DNA of 64,000 bases. It comes from Alphaproteobacteria bacterium (GTDB taxonomy: Bacteria; Pseudomonadota; Alphaproteobacteria; RF32; CAG-239). Under the pieces are notes generated by a model, which worked only from the letters and a program-made list of their open reading frames with translations, made no database searches and was not told where the DNA came from. The stretch is from NCBI GenBank assembly GCA_017937705.1, contig JAGBDC010000023.1:1-64000 (forward strand), written 5' to 3'. Shown here in pieces: positions 50,190-59,612 of this stretch; positions within the stretch are counted from its first letter, which is position 1, and each line of letters begins with the position of its first letter. Position numbers and translations under genes: made by a program.

Positions 50190-51344
50190 ATGGTTAAAGG
50201 TAAAGAAGAAAAACCTATAGTATTACAAGTTTTACCCGAATTACAACATGGTGGAGTTGAATGGGGAACAATACAAGTCGCCGAAGCTTTACAGCAAAAC
50301 GGATATACAAATTTTGTTGCTTCTGCCGGAGGAAGGCTTGAGTATGAACTTGATAAAATGAAAGTTAAGCATTTTAAATTACCGCTTAAAACAAAGAATC
50401 CGATAAAGCTTTATCTGAATTCCCTTAAATTGGAAAAAATCATAAAAGAAAACGGCATTAATATTGTTCATGCTCGCTCTCGTGCTCCCGCATGGAGTGC
50501 ATATTGGGCCGCCAGACGAGCCGGTGTAAAATATATGACCACTTTTCACGGAACTTACGGACTTGGTCCGAAAGGAATTAAGAAAGTTTATAATAAAGTT
50601 ATGACTTTCGGTCAGCTGATAATTGCAATATCTACGCATATTAAAAATCACATGTTGCAAAATTATAATGTTGCCGAATCGAAAATGCGTTTAATTCATC
50701 GATGTGTTGATGTGGAAAAATTTTCCCCTAAATCCGTAACTCAAGAAAGAATTATACGAACAATAAAAGAAAATAATCTTCCTGAAGACAGACCTATAAT
50801 TTCATTGGTAGGAAGAATTACTCGTTGGAAAGGACAGCATATATTGGTCGAAGCAATGTCTATGCTCAAGAATAAAGATGCTTATGCTTTGATTGTGGGG
50901 TCTGACCAAGGACGTGTAAAGTATACGGAAGAACTGAAAGAAACAGCTAAAAAGCTCGGTGTGGAAAATCGTATTAAATTTATCGGAGAGAGTTTTGATA
51001 TTCCGGCTCTTTTAATGGTGTCGGATGTGGTTCTTTCAACTGCTATTGAACCGGAAGCATTCGGCAGAGCAGCTATTGAAGGACAGGCTATGGGCAAAAT
51101 CGTTCTTGCTTCCAACATCGGCGGTTCTCTTGAGAATCTTGTTGATGGTGTAAGCGGACGTTTGTTCAAAAGCAATGATGCAAAATCTTTAGCAGAAGCT
51201 ATGGATTGGGCTTTGAGTTTGCCGGATGAAGAGAAGAAAAAATTCTCTGAAGCGGCAATAAAAAACGTACACGACAACTTTACCAAACAAATTATGTGTG
51301 ATAAAACGATTGCCGTGTATCATGAATTGTTGAAAATGAATTAA
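50190..51344 (+). CDS. GT4-family glycosyltransferase
   Basis: 384 residues, GT-B fold. N-terminal Rossmann part with LPELQHGGVEWGTIQVAEAL, middle VGRITRWKGQHILVEAM and the C-terminal nucleotide-sugar site EPEAFGRAAIEGQAMG with the catalytic Glu. Likely adds a sugar to lipopolysaccharide or another envelope glycan. It is followed by thrS with 18 bases between, so co-transcription is possible. Confidence 0.85.
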   Translation: MVKGKEEKPIVLQVLPELQHGGVEWGTIQVAEALQQNGYTNFVASAGGRLEYELDKMKVKHFKLPLKTKNPIKLYLNSLKLEKIIKENGINIVHARSRAPAWSAYWAARRAGVKYMTTFHGTYGLGPKGIKKVYNKVMTFGQLIIAISTHIKNHMLQNYNVAESKMRLIHRCVDVEKFSPKSVTQERIIRTIKENNLPEDRPIISLVGRITRWKGQHILVEAMSMLKNKDAYALIVGSDQGRVKYTEELKETAKKLGVENRIKFIGESFDIPALLMVSDVVLSTAIEPEAFGRAAIEGQAMGKIVLASNIGGSLENLVDGVSGRLFKSNDAKSLAEAMDWALSLPDEEKKKFSEAAIKNVHDNFTKQIMCDKTIAVYHELLKMN

Positions 51345-51362
51345 GTTAAAAGGAATAAAAAT

Positions 51363-53294
51363 ATGGTTGCTATTAAATTACCAGACGGTAGTGTTATGGA
51401 TTTTGAAGGCAGTGTTTCAGGACTTGAAATTGCCAACAAAATTAGCGCCGGTTTAGCAAAAAATGCTTTAGCGGTTAGGGTTAATGACAAATTACAAGAT
51501 TTAGATACCACAATCACTACAGATGCAACCGTAACCATCATAACCACACGTGACAAAGAAGGATTAGAGATTATTCGTCACTCATGTTCACACGTTATGG
51601 CAGAAGCTGTAAAAGAGTTATGGCCCGAAGTCCAAGTTACCATAGGACCGGCTATTGAAAACGGTTTTTACTATGACTTTTCAAGAAAAGAACCTTTTAC
51701 AACCGAAGATTTTGAAAAAATCGAAGCGAAAATGCATGAAATTGTAAAACGTGACGAAAAAATAACTCGCAAAGTTTTGCCGAGAAATGAAGCTATTGAA
51801 TATTTCAAATCCATCGGAGAACACTATAAAGTTGAGCTGATTGAAGATTTGCCGGAAAGCGAAGTTATTTCCCTGTATTCACAAGGTAACTTTACCGATT
51901 TGTGTAGAGGTCCTCACGTTCCGTCAACCGGAAAAATAGGTGATGCCTTTAAATTAATGAAAGTTGCCGGAGCCTATTGGCGCGGTGATGCAACTAAAGA
52001 AATGTTGCAACGCATTTATGCTACCGCATGGGCAAACAAAAAAGATTTGGATGCATATTTAACAATGCTTGAAGAAGCTGCCAAACGTGACCACCGTAAA
52101 TTAGGCCGTGAAATGGATTTATTCCATTTTGAACCGGAATATGCTCCGGGGGCTGTTTTCTGGCATGATAAAGGGTATCGTGTATATCGAAAACTCATTG
52201 AATATATGCGAAACCGCCAAGAAAACAACGGATATGTAGAAATTGCAACTCCTCGCATTATGGACCGTGTTTTGTGGGAAACTTCCGGTCACTGGGACAA
52301 ATATGGAGCTCATAACTATTCCGGTAAAACTGAAGATGATAAAATGTTTTGTGTAAAACCGATGAACTGCCCGGGCGGATTGTTAGTTTATAAGCAAGGT
52401 ATAAAATCATATCGTGATTTGCCGTTGCGTATGGCTGAATTTGGTATGGTTAATCGATATGAAGCATCCGGTTCTTTAATGGGATTAATGAGAGTTAGAG
52501 AATTTACTCAAGACGATGCGCATATCTTTTGCACTCCGGAACAAATGGAAGAAGAATGTATTACAACCTTGAAATTGATTTTGGATATTTACAAAGATTT
52601 CGGTTTTGAAGACGTAAAAATTTATCTTTCTACTCGTCCCGACAGCATTTATAGAATTGGCTCAGATGAAATTTGGGATTTGTGCGAAAATGCACTGTCT
52701 AATGCGTTGACATCTCACGGATACGAATTTGAAATTAATGAAGGCGAAGGCGCTTTCTATGGCCCTAAACTCGAATTTATTTTGCGTGATGCAATCGGTC
52801 GTGAATGGCAATGCGGAACAATTCAGGTTGATATGAACTTACCTCAACGTTTTGATATTTCATATATCGGCGAAGACGGAGAAAAACATCAGCCGGTTAT
52901 GTTACACCGTGCATTGTTCGGCTCTATTGAACGTTTCTTGGGTATTTTGATTGAAAATCATGCCGGCAAACTTCCTCTGTGGTTATCTCCGGAACAAGTT
53001 GTAGTTGCTCCGATTGTCAGTGAATTTGACGAATATGCTCAAGAAGTAACTAACAAATTACGTATGGCCGGCCTGACAGCTAAAGCGGATTTGCGCAATG
53101 AAAAAATCAACTATAAAGTCAGAGAACATTCTTTGGCCAAAATTCCGGTAATTGCAGTTGTCGGAGCTAAAGAAAAAGAAAACGGAACAGTTACTGTGCG
53201 TCGTTTAGGCTCTGAAAAACAAACTGTTATGAAGTTAGATGACTTTATAACATCATTGGTTGAAGAAGCACAAATGCCTCATATCAACGAATAA
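51363..53294 (+). CDS. thrS: Threonyl-tRNA synthetase
   Basis: 643 residues. TGS domain (1-60), the editing (SAD) domain with HSCSHVMAEA, class II core (motif 1 near NNGYVEIATPRIM, motif 2 LRMAEFGMVNRYEASGSL, motif 3 LHRALFGSIERF) and the anticodon-binding C-terminal domain. The zinc-binding Cys is in MNCPGG. Complete. No T-box leader is seen in the 18-base gap upstream. Confidence 0.95.
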   Translation: MVAIKLPDGSVMDFEGSVSGLEIANKISAGLAKNALAVRVNDKLQDLDTTITTDATVTIITTRDKEGLEIIRHSCSHVMAEAVKELWPEVQVTIGPAIENGFYYDFSRKEPFTTEDFEKIEAKMHEIVKRDEKITRKVLPRNEAIEYFKSIGEHYKVELIEDLPESEVISLYSQGNFTDLCRGPHVPSTGKIGDAFKLMKVAGAYWRGDATKEMLQRIYATAWANKKDLDAYLTMLEEAAKRDHRKLGREMDLFHFEPEYAPGAVFWHDKGYRVYRKLIEYMRNRQENNGYVEIATPRIMDRVLWETSGHWDKYGAHNYSGKTEDDKMFCVKPMNCPGGLLVYKQGIKSYRDLPLRMAEFGMVNRYEASGSLMGLMRVREFTQDDAHIFCTPEQMEEECITTLKLILDIYKDFGFEDVKIYLSTRPDSIYRIGSDEIWDLCENALSNALTSHGYEFEINEGEGAFYGPKLEFILRDAIGREWQCGTIQVDMNLPQRFDISYIGEDGEKHQPVMLHRALFGSIERFLGILIENHAGKLPLWLSPEQVVVAPIVSEFDEYAQEVTNKLRMAGLTAKADLRNEKINYKVREHSLAKIPVIAVVGAKEKENGTVTVRRLGSEKQTVMKLDDFITSLVEEAQMPHINE

Positions 53295-53295
53295 T

Positions 53296-53334
53296 AAAAA
53301 AATGCCCTTATTGATTTAATAAGGGCATTTTTTT
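53296..53334. terminator. thrS terminator
   Basis: A 17-bp perfect stem (AAAAAAATGCCCTTATT with its complement) with a 5-base loop; usable from both sides. Confidence 0.9.
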
Positions 53335-53378
53335 ATAACTTTATTAAAATAATCTCATCATAAAAGATAATTTAAAAA

Positions 53379-54656
53379 TCAAAATACGTGTTTTCTAGCT
53401 CTTCTATACCCTTTTTTGACAGCTTCTTCAACGGTAAAAGCATAAAAATCACCATCTTCTTTATTTACTTTAGTTCTATCATATTGTTGATCCATAGGCA
53501 AATGATAAATTTTAGTTGGATATCCATATGTGTCATAATTATTATTGCATTTTATACGAGGAAAATCTTGCATCATAAAATTTTCTTTAATTTTAACACC
53601 TAGGTAGTTAGCAAATTTTTTCCCAGTTTCTGACAAGTGTATATTTGTTACTAACAAAGGAATGACTTCCTCTTTTGTTTTATTATTTTCAATTATGTAC
53701 TGAATCGTTGTTCCATATAGCTGAGCAATATGCTTTTCATGAATTAATTTTTCCTGAGACCAATATTTACATTGTATTATATATGTTTTTTCTAATTTAT
53801 GTGCTATTATATCTCTTCCTAAATCATTTAATTTTTGTTCAATTCCAATTCTTTCAACCTCAAAACCTTGTTTTTCCAAATAATAAGAGCAAAACATTTC
53901 ATAATCTCTACCTATATCCCATTTACTTTTTTTATTAGATTTTATGTAGTTATCAAGAGCTCGTTGATTTCTAATATCTTCAGGTAATTTTTCATATTCA
54001 TCTTTATCTAGCCATAACGAAACTTCATCACTTTCATCTTCTATATTATCAAAATTATTTTTACATATTTCTAATGAATTAGGTTTATCTACATAAATGT
54101 CTATTTCAGGAAAAATACTCAATAAATATTCATACTGATATTCTATTCGTTTTTTTTCCTCAATACATTGCTTTGTTATTTTTTTTAATTCTTCTATACG
54201 AAGGGCTTCCATGTGTGCTGGGTGTTTTTTATTATGTAAACATTCAACTGAATTAGTATAAATAAATGTTTCTAAATCAGCAGAAAAAACTGCCAAATTA
54301 TTTATCCCTCTATTCATATTTTCTTTGAAATCATTTAGAGCATTTGCTAGAATCTCATTTTTTCCTTTAATTTGCTGTTTTTCTCTAGCAAGATTGTCTA
54401 TTTTCTGCTTTATTTTTAATAACGGAATATATATTTTACTTAGTTCATTAACCCTTATAGTATTGTCAGAATCATGAGCAAACGCATTGATTGCATCTAT
54501 AATTTGTGTAACTTGCTGTTTTTCTCTAGCGAGATTGTCTTCTGCTTTTTGACAATCATATTGAATAGTATTGATGTACATAAATAAGGGGATACCAACA
54601 ACTATCAATAAAAATATTATAATTTCCAAAACTGTCTCCCTCTTAAATTTACGCAC
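53379..54656 (-). CDS. Membrane-anchored Mrr-like restriction nuclease
   Basis: 425 residues. One N-terminal membrane helix (about 9-29), long coiled coils (about 32-170), then an Mrr-type PD-(D/E)xK domain with LGRDIIAH and IIQCKYWS (Asp and Gln-x-Lys) around residues 280-340. The C-terminal part ends with KIYHLPMDQQYDRTKV and TVEEAVKKGYRRA, a small domain found at the end of related proteins. Mrr-like enzymes cut modified or foreign DNA; a membrane-tethered version suggests defence at the cell boundary. It stands alone downstream of thrS. Confidence 0.75.
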   Translation of the reverse strand: MRKFKRETVLEIIIFLLIVVGIPLFMYINTIQYDCQKAEDNLAREKQQVTQIIDAINAFAHDSDNTIRVNELSKIYIPLLKIKQKIDNLAREKQQIKGKNEILANALNDFKENMNRGINNLAVFSADLETFIYTNSVECLHNKKHPAHMEALRIEELKKITKQCIEEKKRIEYQYEYLLSIFPEIDIYVDKPNSLEICKNNFDNIEDESDEVSLWLDKDEYEKLPEDIRNQRALDNYIKSNKKSKWDIGRDYEMFCSYYLEKQGFEVERIGIEQKLNDLGRDIIAHKLEKTYIIQCKYWSQEKLIHEKHIAQLYGTTIQYIIENNKTKEEVIPLLVTNIHLSETGKKFANYLGVKIKENFMMQDFPRIKCNNNYDTYGYPTKIYHLPMDQQYDRTKVNKEDGDFYAFTVEEAVKKGYRRARKHVF

Positions 54657-54856
54657 TTATTTATATTATAATAAAAAAAGAGAAAAAAACAATAACAAGC
54701 TTATACCTCCTATTGAATTGTCTAACTTATTGAGGGCGATTTAATAATGCCATTTTTAGCCCTTATAACAGTATAAATACTAAAAATTTTGACTTGGAAA
54801 AGGCGTAAAAATATGTTACACTTATGTTACATCAGTAATATTTTGTGGAGACAAAT

Positions 54857-55930
54857 ATGAAGTTGAGTGTATCAGATTATCGTTGGATTCTCCAAAATTG
54901 CAGTCTTATCGTCGGGCAGTATAAAGGCAAGCAATATGTTGTTATTGAGCCTAAATATCCTAAGCATAAAAATAAGCTAAATCTCATTTTAGGAAAACAC
55001 CAATTTCCGACTTTAGAAGAATGGAACAAAATGTCCAAACCTCTTCATGCCAAAAGAAAAGAAGATGACATGCTTCGTCATGATATGGCTGTGCGAAAAC
55101 TTTCGGGATTATCTTTGGAAAAACTGGAAAGGCTCAACGATAAACAACGCTTGGAAATTTTGGATTCTTTGTTGGTTGATGTTATAGGAAAAGATGTTGA
55201 AGCATATAAATTAAATATGGAAACCGTAGCAACTTATAAAGAACAAATAAAATCTCTATTATTCGGTATCACTCTTCCAAAAGATTTTATAGACCAAGAA
55301 CAAGCCCGTTGCTCACAATTTTGTAACCGTTTGCAAAGTGTTCCTCATCTTAAAGAATATTTAGAAAACTGGCCTAAACTCGAATTTAATCAAAGAAAAG
55401 AATTATCCCAAAATATTTTAGACGTTTTTAACTCAACATATCATACAAATATCGAATTAAAATTTTTTACAACTGAAGAATGGCGACAAGAACAAATTGC
55501 AAAAGGGCTTAATCCTGATGAAAGAGTGATGTCAACCGGATATGCCGATGATAATGTTATCCATATAAATAAAGAGCGAATGTCAACCTGCGATAATATG
55601 GCAATTCCGGGCTTAATTTATCACGAAGCCTTACATATTGTTCAAGATAGAGAAGATTGGTCTCGTTTTCCTATGGTTGAAAAGCTGTTTGAACCCAAAT
55701 TTCAATATTTGGCCTTTGATCAAGAAGACTTATATGTTATGAATCCGATAGAAGTTCATGCTTATGGTATGGATGAGCATATAAGCGAATTTTTACAAGA
55801 AAAAATGCAGATAAAATTTATTGACAGTTCATATTCTCCCGAGTTGAAAAAACAAGTTAAAGAAACGCAAGAAAAAGCTCGAATTATGTTGAAACATTCT
55901 ATGTATAGAAATAATAGTCAGGGTAAATAA
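54857..55930 (+). CDS. Zincin-like metalloprotease
   Basis: 357 residues from the ATG at 54857, with GGAG six bases upstream; the in-frame GTG upstream overlaps that site. The zinc motif HEALH lies at 256-260 (IYHEALHIVQ), and NPIEVHAY about 35 residues later supplies a likely Glu ligand. The N-terminal half is helical with no signal peptide, so the enzyme is cytoplasmic or is exported by another route. Family not identified. It stands alone between the nuclease and the nitroreductase. Confidence 0.65.
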   Translation: MKLSVSDYRWILQNCSLIVGQYKGKQYVVIEPKYPKHKNKLNLILGKHQFPTLEEWNKMSKPLHAKRKEDDMLRHDMAVRKLSGLSLEKLERLNDKQRLEILDSLLVDVIGKDVEAYKLNMETVATYKEQIKSLLFGITLPKDFIDQEQARCSQFCNRLQSVPHLKEYLENWPKLEFNQRKELSQNILDVFNSTYHTNIELKFFTTEEWRQEQIAKGLNPDERVMSTGYADDNVIHINKERMSTCDNMAIPGLIYHEALHIVQDREDWSRFPMVEKLFEPKFQYLAFDQEDLYVMNPIEVHAYGMDEHISEFLQEKMQIKFIDSSYSPELKKQVKETQEKARIMLKHSMYRNNSQGK

Positions 55931-55998
55931 TTTATTTTTGCAATTATATTTTTAATGAGGTAGATTATATCTATCTCATTTTTTATGGAGTATATATA

Positions 55999-56595
55999 AT
56001 GAAAAAATATATTTTAGGAGTTTTGGCAGTAATGTTAACAACGAATATGGCTCAGGCTTTAGAAAAACAACTTCCGCAACCGGATAAAAGTGGTGGTTTG
56101 CCATTGATGGAAGCTTTACAACAACGCAGAAGCGGAAAATTTTTTATAAAAAAAGATATTGATGATAAAGTTTTGAGTAACATTTTATGGGCGGCTTATG
56201 GTGTAAACGATAATGAAGGGCGAAGAACAATTCCGACAGCAATGAATCAGAAAGAATTGGAAATATATATTGCCGATAAAAACGGTGTTTGGGTGTACGA
56301 TGCCGATAACAACGCTCTGCAACAAATATCCGATGAAAATATTTTGAAAGCATTCAGTTCGCAAGAGTATATGGAAAATGCTCCTTTAGTATTAATTTAT
56401 ACCGGTAATAAAGAAAGTAACTATGTTGAAATGCACGCCGGTTCTGCTTATCAAAATGTGGGACTTTATGCTGCTTCTGCCGGACTTAATAATGTTGTAC
56501 GCGGATATTTTGATAAAGAGCAAGTTGCAAAACTGATAAAGTTGCCGGAAAACAAAAAAGTTATTATTACTCAAGCAATCGGTTGGGGAAAATAA
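55999..56595 (+). CDS. Exported nitroreductase-family protein
   Basis: 198 residues. A signal peptide ends around AQA (residue 20). The mature domain has GLPLMEALQQRRSGKFF, LSNILWAAYGVN and RRTIPTAMNQKELEIYIA, as in nitroreductases that bind FMN, and HAGSAYQNVGLYAASAGL. A periplasmic nitroreductase is unusual, because FMN would need to be loaded before or after export. A promoter and strong ribosome site (GGAG) precede it. tRNA-Ser follows. Confidence 0.8.
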   Translation: MKKYILGVLAVMLTTNMAQALEKQLPQPDKSGGLPLMEALQQRRSGKFFIKKDIDDKVLSNILWAAYGVNDNEGRRTIPTAMNQKELEIYIADKNGVWVYDADNNALQQISDENILKAFSSQEYMENAPLVLIYTGNKESNYVEMHAGSAYQNVGLYAASAGLNNVVRGYFDKEQVAKLIKLPENKKVIITQAIGWGK

Positions 56596-56644
56596 AATAT
56601 TTCTTGCAAAATTAAATAAAAGTCGTTAAAAGTTAAAACGGCTT

Positions 56645-56735
56645 GGACAGGTGGCCGAGTGGTCGAAGGCGCACGATTGGAAATCGTGTGTACCTCCAAA
56701 GGGTACCAAGGGTTCGAATCCCTTTCTGTCCGCCA
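56645..56735 (+). tRNA. tRNA-Ser(GGA)
   Basis: 91 nt with encoded CCA. Acceptor GGACAGG, D arm GGCCGAGTGGTCGAAGGC, anticodon stem-loop ACGATTGGAAATCGT (anticodon GGA), long variable arm TGTACCTCCAAAGGGTACC and T arm GGGTTCGAATCCC. Confidence 0.95.
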
Positions 56736-56743
56736 TTTCTAAC

Positions 56744-56771
56744 AAAAAACCTCCATTTACGGAGGTTTTTT
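56744..56771. terminator. tRNA-Ser terminator
   Basis: An 11-bp stem (AAAAAACCTCC with its complement) around ATTTAC with a T run; it also stops the hydrolase gene on the other strand. Confidence 0.85.
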
Positions 56772-56772
56772 G

Positions 56773-57381
56773 TTATTTAGGAATAAGATACTTACTAGGT
56801 AAAGCTATAAAATCGTCCAGTCTGCCTACAAAATTATGGTCAGCATTTTCAATTATTTCCAGTTTGATATTATCCCTTTTAATCATTGTAATCATTTCTG
56901 CATATTTGTATGAGGGATCTAAGGTTCCGTATACTAAAATAGCCTTTTCTCCGTTAAATTGATTTAGTCCTTTTTTGATTTTATGCCAATTAGTAAAAAT
57001 TGGCATATTTATTAAGAGCATTCTTTTTATTTGAGGATACAGATGAGCATACGTTGCTCCGATATAACCACCGTTAGATAACCCCATATAATAAATTTTA
57101 TAATCCTCAAACTCTTTTTGTTTGCAATAATCTTCTATGACTTTTATGGCTTGTTCTAATGGATTTGATTTACGAAGAGGATTAGAAGAGCAAATAACTG
57201 TATAACCGTAATTTTTGTTAATGTTATTTGCTATTGTTAAATACTTATTTTGATAGCCATACATAGAACCATCTTGTCCTGCTTTAATAAACAAAACTGT
57301 ATTATTCCCCTCTATAATACCATAATTTACTTCTTCATTATCAATAGTTTTACTGAAGATAATATCAAAATTACACAACAT
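56773..57381 (-). CDS. Alpha/beta hydrolase
   Basis: 202 residues. Nucleophile elbow GLSNGGYIGA, Asp in YGTLDPSYKY and His in ADHNFVGR; lacks a signal peptide. The N-terminal part (FIKAGQDGSMYG) gives the oxyanion loop. The substrate is unknown. It overlaps the preceding small gene by 11 bases (translational coupling). Confidence 0.75.
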   Translation of the reverse strand: MLCNFDIIFSKTIDNEEVNYGIIEGNNTVLFIKAGQDGSMYGYQNKYLTIANNINKNYGYTVICSSNPLRKSNPLEQAIKVIEDYCKQKEFEDYKIYYMGLSNGGYIGATYAHLYPQIKRMLLINMPIFTNWHKIKKGLNQFNGEKAILVYGTLDPSYKYAEMITMIKRDNIKLEIIENADHNFVGRLDDFIALPSKYLIPK

Positions 57382-57712
57382 GAGTTAAATCTCCAAAAGC
57401 CGGCGGATTTTCAGGAACCTTGGATGTATCATTTGTTTCAATATAAATCTCCAATCTCTCTGCAAGAATCTTACACCCTTCATTAAATTGATCAATATTT
57501 TCAAGAGTTGGTCTAAAAATTTTTACATAATCAGCGATATACTTGCCTCCATAACTTAATTCATATTTATAGTAGCTTTCATCCATTTTTTCTAATATAG
57601 CAAAGCATTTACAATCCTCAGATGCTTGCACACGCCTTTTAAGTCGTAGAAGAAAATCAAGATATTCATCAGGTGTTGAGAAAAAGCTCTCTATCAAATT
57701 ATGCTTTGTCAT
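57371..57712 (-). CDS. Hypothetical small protein
   Basis: 113 residues from the ATG at 57712, with AAAGGA upstream; the longer frame to 57763 has no such site. Helical, mixed charge, with one Cys pair (CKCF) near the middle. No family recognised. Co-transcribed with the alpha/beta hydrolase that follows. Confidence 0.55.
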   Translation of the reverse strand: MTKHNLIESFFSTPDEYLDFLLRLKRRVQASEDCKCFAILEKMDESYYKYELSYGGKYIADYVKIFRPTLENIDQFNEGCKILAERLEIYIETNDTSKVPENPPAFGDLTHVV

Positions 57713-57876
57713 GTTTTGTATCCTTTTATAAAAAACAAATATGAAATTTCTTGCAATATACATGTATTATTTTTCCATTACAATACAGATAAATTTTAAA
57801 ATGCCATAATTTGACATTTGTTTAACTGTTTTTAAATTATCGGTAGTTATGCTTTATAAAAAAACAGGGGGTGCTT

Positions 57877-58827
57877 ATGTTTTATCAAAAAACTCAAAAA
57901 ATTCTCGATTTGGCTCTTTGGATGCAAACCAAAGAAGGTGGTGTTTCTATTGCGGACATTATGAAAAAATGTAACGTATCTAAACGAACAGCCATTAGAA
58001 TGAAAGATATGGTAAAAGCTCAATTTCCGCAAATTATGGAAATATCAGGGGCTCGTAATACCAAAAATTGGTCGATTCCTCGAGGAACTATCAACAATTA
58101 TATCAGTTTTTCGCTAAATGAAATAAATGCTTTACAAAATGCCATAAAACTAATGAAAAACAAACTTCCTGAAGATGTAGAATCATTAGAAAACGTTATG
58201 CATAAAATTAAGGCAACAATGAATAGTGATATGCTCAATCGCATAGAACCCGATGCCGAGGCTTTGCTTGAGGCAGAAGGATATGCTCTTCGCCCCGGAC
58301 CTAAAATTAAAGTTAATAAAGAATATATAGAAACATTAAGAAATGCTGTAATTGCTTGTAAAGTAATAAAAATAAAATATAAATCCAAAACAAAAAACGA
58401 ATGGAGAACTGTTCACCCGTATGGTTTTCTTTATGGAAATAAACACTATTTGATTGCTTGGCATACAAAACGCAACGTAATGTGTCATTTTGATTTGAAT
58501 AATATACAAAATATTGAAGTACTGAACGAATATTTTGTTCGTGATACCGAATTTTCTTTAGATAAATTCAGTAGTCAGTCTTTTGGTGTATATCAAGAAG
58601 AGCCTTTTGATGTTGAATGGTTGTTTGATAAAGAAGTTGCATCAGAAGCTGAAAAATATATTTTCCATCCTTCTCAAGTGACACAATTAAATGAAGATGG
58701 AAGTTTGACTGTTACATTTCGAGCCGGTGGTGCACGTGAAATGGACTGGCATCTCTACACTTGGGGAAATCACGTAAAAGTGATTAAACCAGAAGATTTT
58801 GACGAACGAAAAATTTGGAAAGATTAA
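57877..58827 (+). CDS. WYL-domain transcriptional regulator
   Basis: 316 residues from the ATG at 57877, preceded by a G-rich site. An N-terminal helix-turn-helix (SIADIMKKCNVSKRTAIRMKD) is followed by a helical linker and a WYL domain (YGNKHYLIAWHTKRNVMCHFDLNNI) that binds nucleotides or nucleic acid ligands. WYL regulators often control DNA-damage or defence operons. It has no neighbours that would be its obvious target. Confidence 0.8.
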   Translation: MFYQKTQKILDLALWMQTKEGGVSIADIMKKCNVSKRTAIRMKDMVKAQFPQIMEISGARNTKNWSIPRGTINNYISFSLNEINALQNAIKLMKNKLPEDVESLENVMHKIKATMNSDMLNRIEPDAEALLEAEGYALRPGPKIKVNKEYIETLRNAVIACKVIKIKYKSKTKNEWRTVHPYGFLYGNKHYLIAWHTKRNVMCHFDLNNIQNIEVLNEYFVRDTEFSLDKFSSQSFGVYQEEPFDVEWLFDKEVASEAEKYIFHPSQVTQLNEDGSLTVTFRAGGAREMDWHLYTWGNHVKVIKPEDFDERKIWKD

Positions 58828-58935
58828 AGGAAACGCACCTAATTTCTTCTTCTGTAACAATTTATAACCTTTGTTGATTTGCTATAAACAAACTATTGAA
58901 TCATACTCGTAATTGAATTGATGGAGATTATAAAA

Positions 58936-59493
58936 ATGAAGCATGGAAAAAATTTTATACTGGGTGAATATGTAATTATTAAGAAACCAGATTTAATGGA
59001 TATTGGCGATAATGTAAGAATAGCCGATTTTTGTCGTATATCTTCGGCTTGCAAAATCGGTAATGATTGTGAAATTGCTCCGGGAACATATATTGCCGGA
59101 GGCGATGGAGAATACACTTTTGAAATGGGAAGTTTTTCAAGTTTAGCCGCCGGTGTAAAAGTATGGCTATCAAGCAACGATTATGTAAATGAGTTGGTTA
59201 CACATTCGGTTCCTGAAGTCAAAGAAATCAAAGGAAATGTTAAAATGGGGAAATTTACCGGTATTGGAACAAATTCGGTAGTTATGCCGAATAATGATAT
59301 TCCGGAAGGTGTTACTATCGGCGCATTAAGCTTTGTTCCATCAAATTATAAGTTTGAACCTTGGACAGTTTATGCTGGTCAACCTATTCGCCCGATAAAA
59401 AAACGTAACAAAGCAAATATTATGCGTACATTAATGAAAATAGGCTATATTGATGAAGATTTTTTAGATGAAAAACAACTATGTGCCGAATGA
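58936..59493 (+). CDS. Hexapeptide-repeat acyltransferase
   Basis: 185 residues from the ATG at 58936, which has GGAG 9 bases upstream (58921 is the alternative). Left-handed beta-helix repeats (VIIKKPDLMDIGDNVRIADFC, CKIGNDCEIAPG, TGIGTNSVVMPNNDIPEGVTIG) and the end typical of O-acetyltransferases of sugars. The active-site His is plausibly in THSVPEVKEI. Likely modifies a cell-surface sugar. Confidence 0.75.
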   Translation: MKHGKNFILGEYVIIKKPDLMDIGDNVRIADFCRISSACKIGNDCEIAPGTYIAGGDGEYTFEMGSFSSLAAGVKVWLSSNDYVNELVTHSVPEVKEIKGNVKMGKFTGIGTNSVVMPNNDIPEGVTIGALSFVPSNYKFEPWTVYAGQPIRPIKKRNKANIMRTLMKIGYIDEDFLDEKQLCAE

Positions 59494-59612
59494 AAATTTT
59501 AGGTCGTTTATGCAAACGACCTTTTTTATTACTATATTATAATTATCAAAATTTTAAATGTTTTGTCATTATAATTGTTCGTCAAAAAAAGTTGTTAATA
59601 AAGGAAATATAA

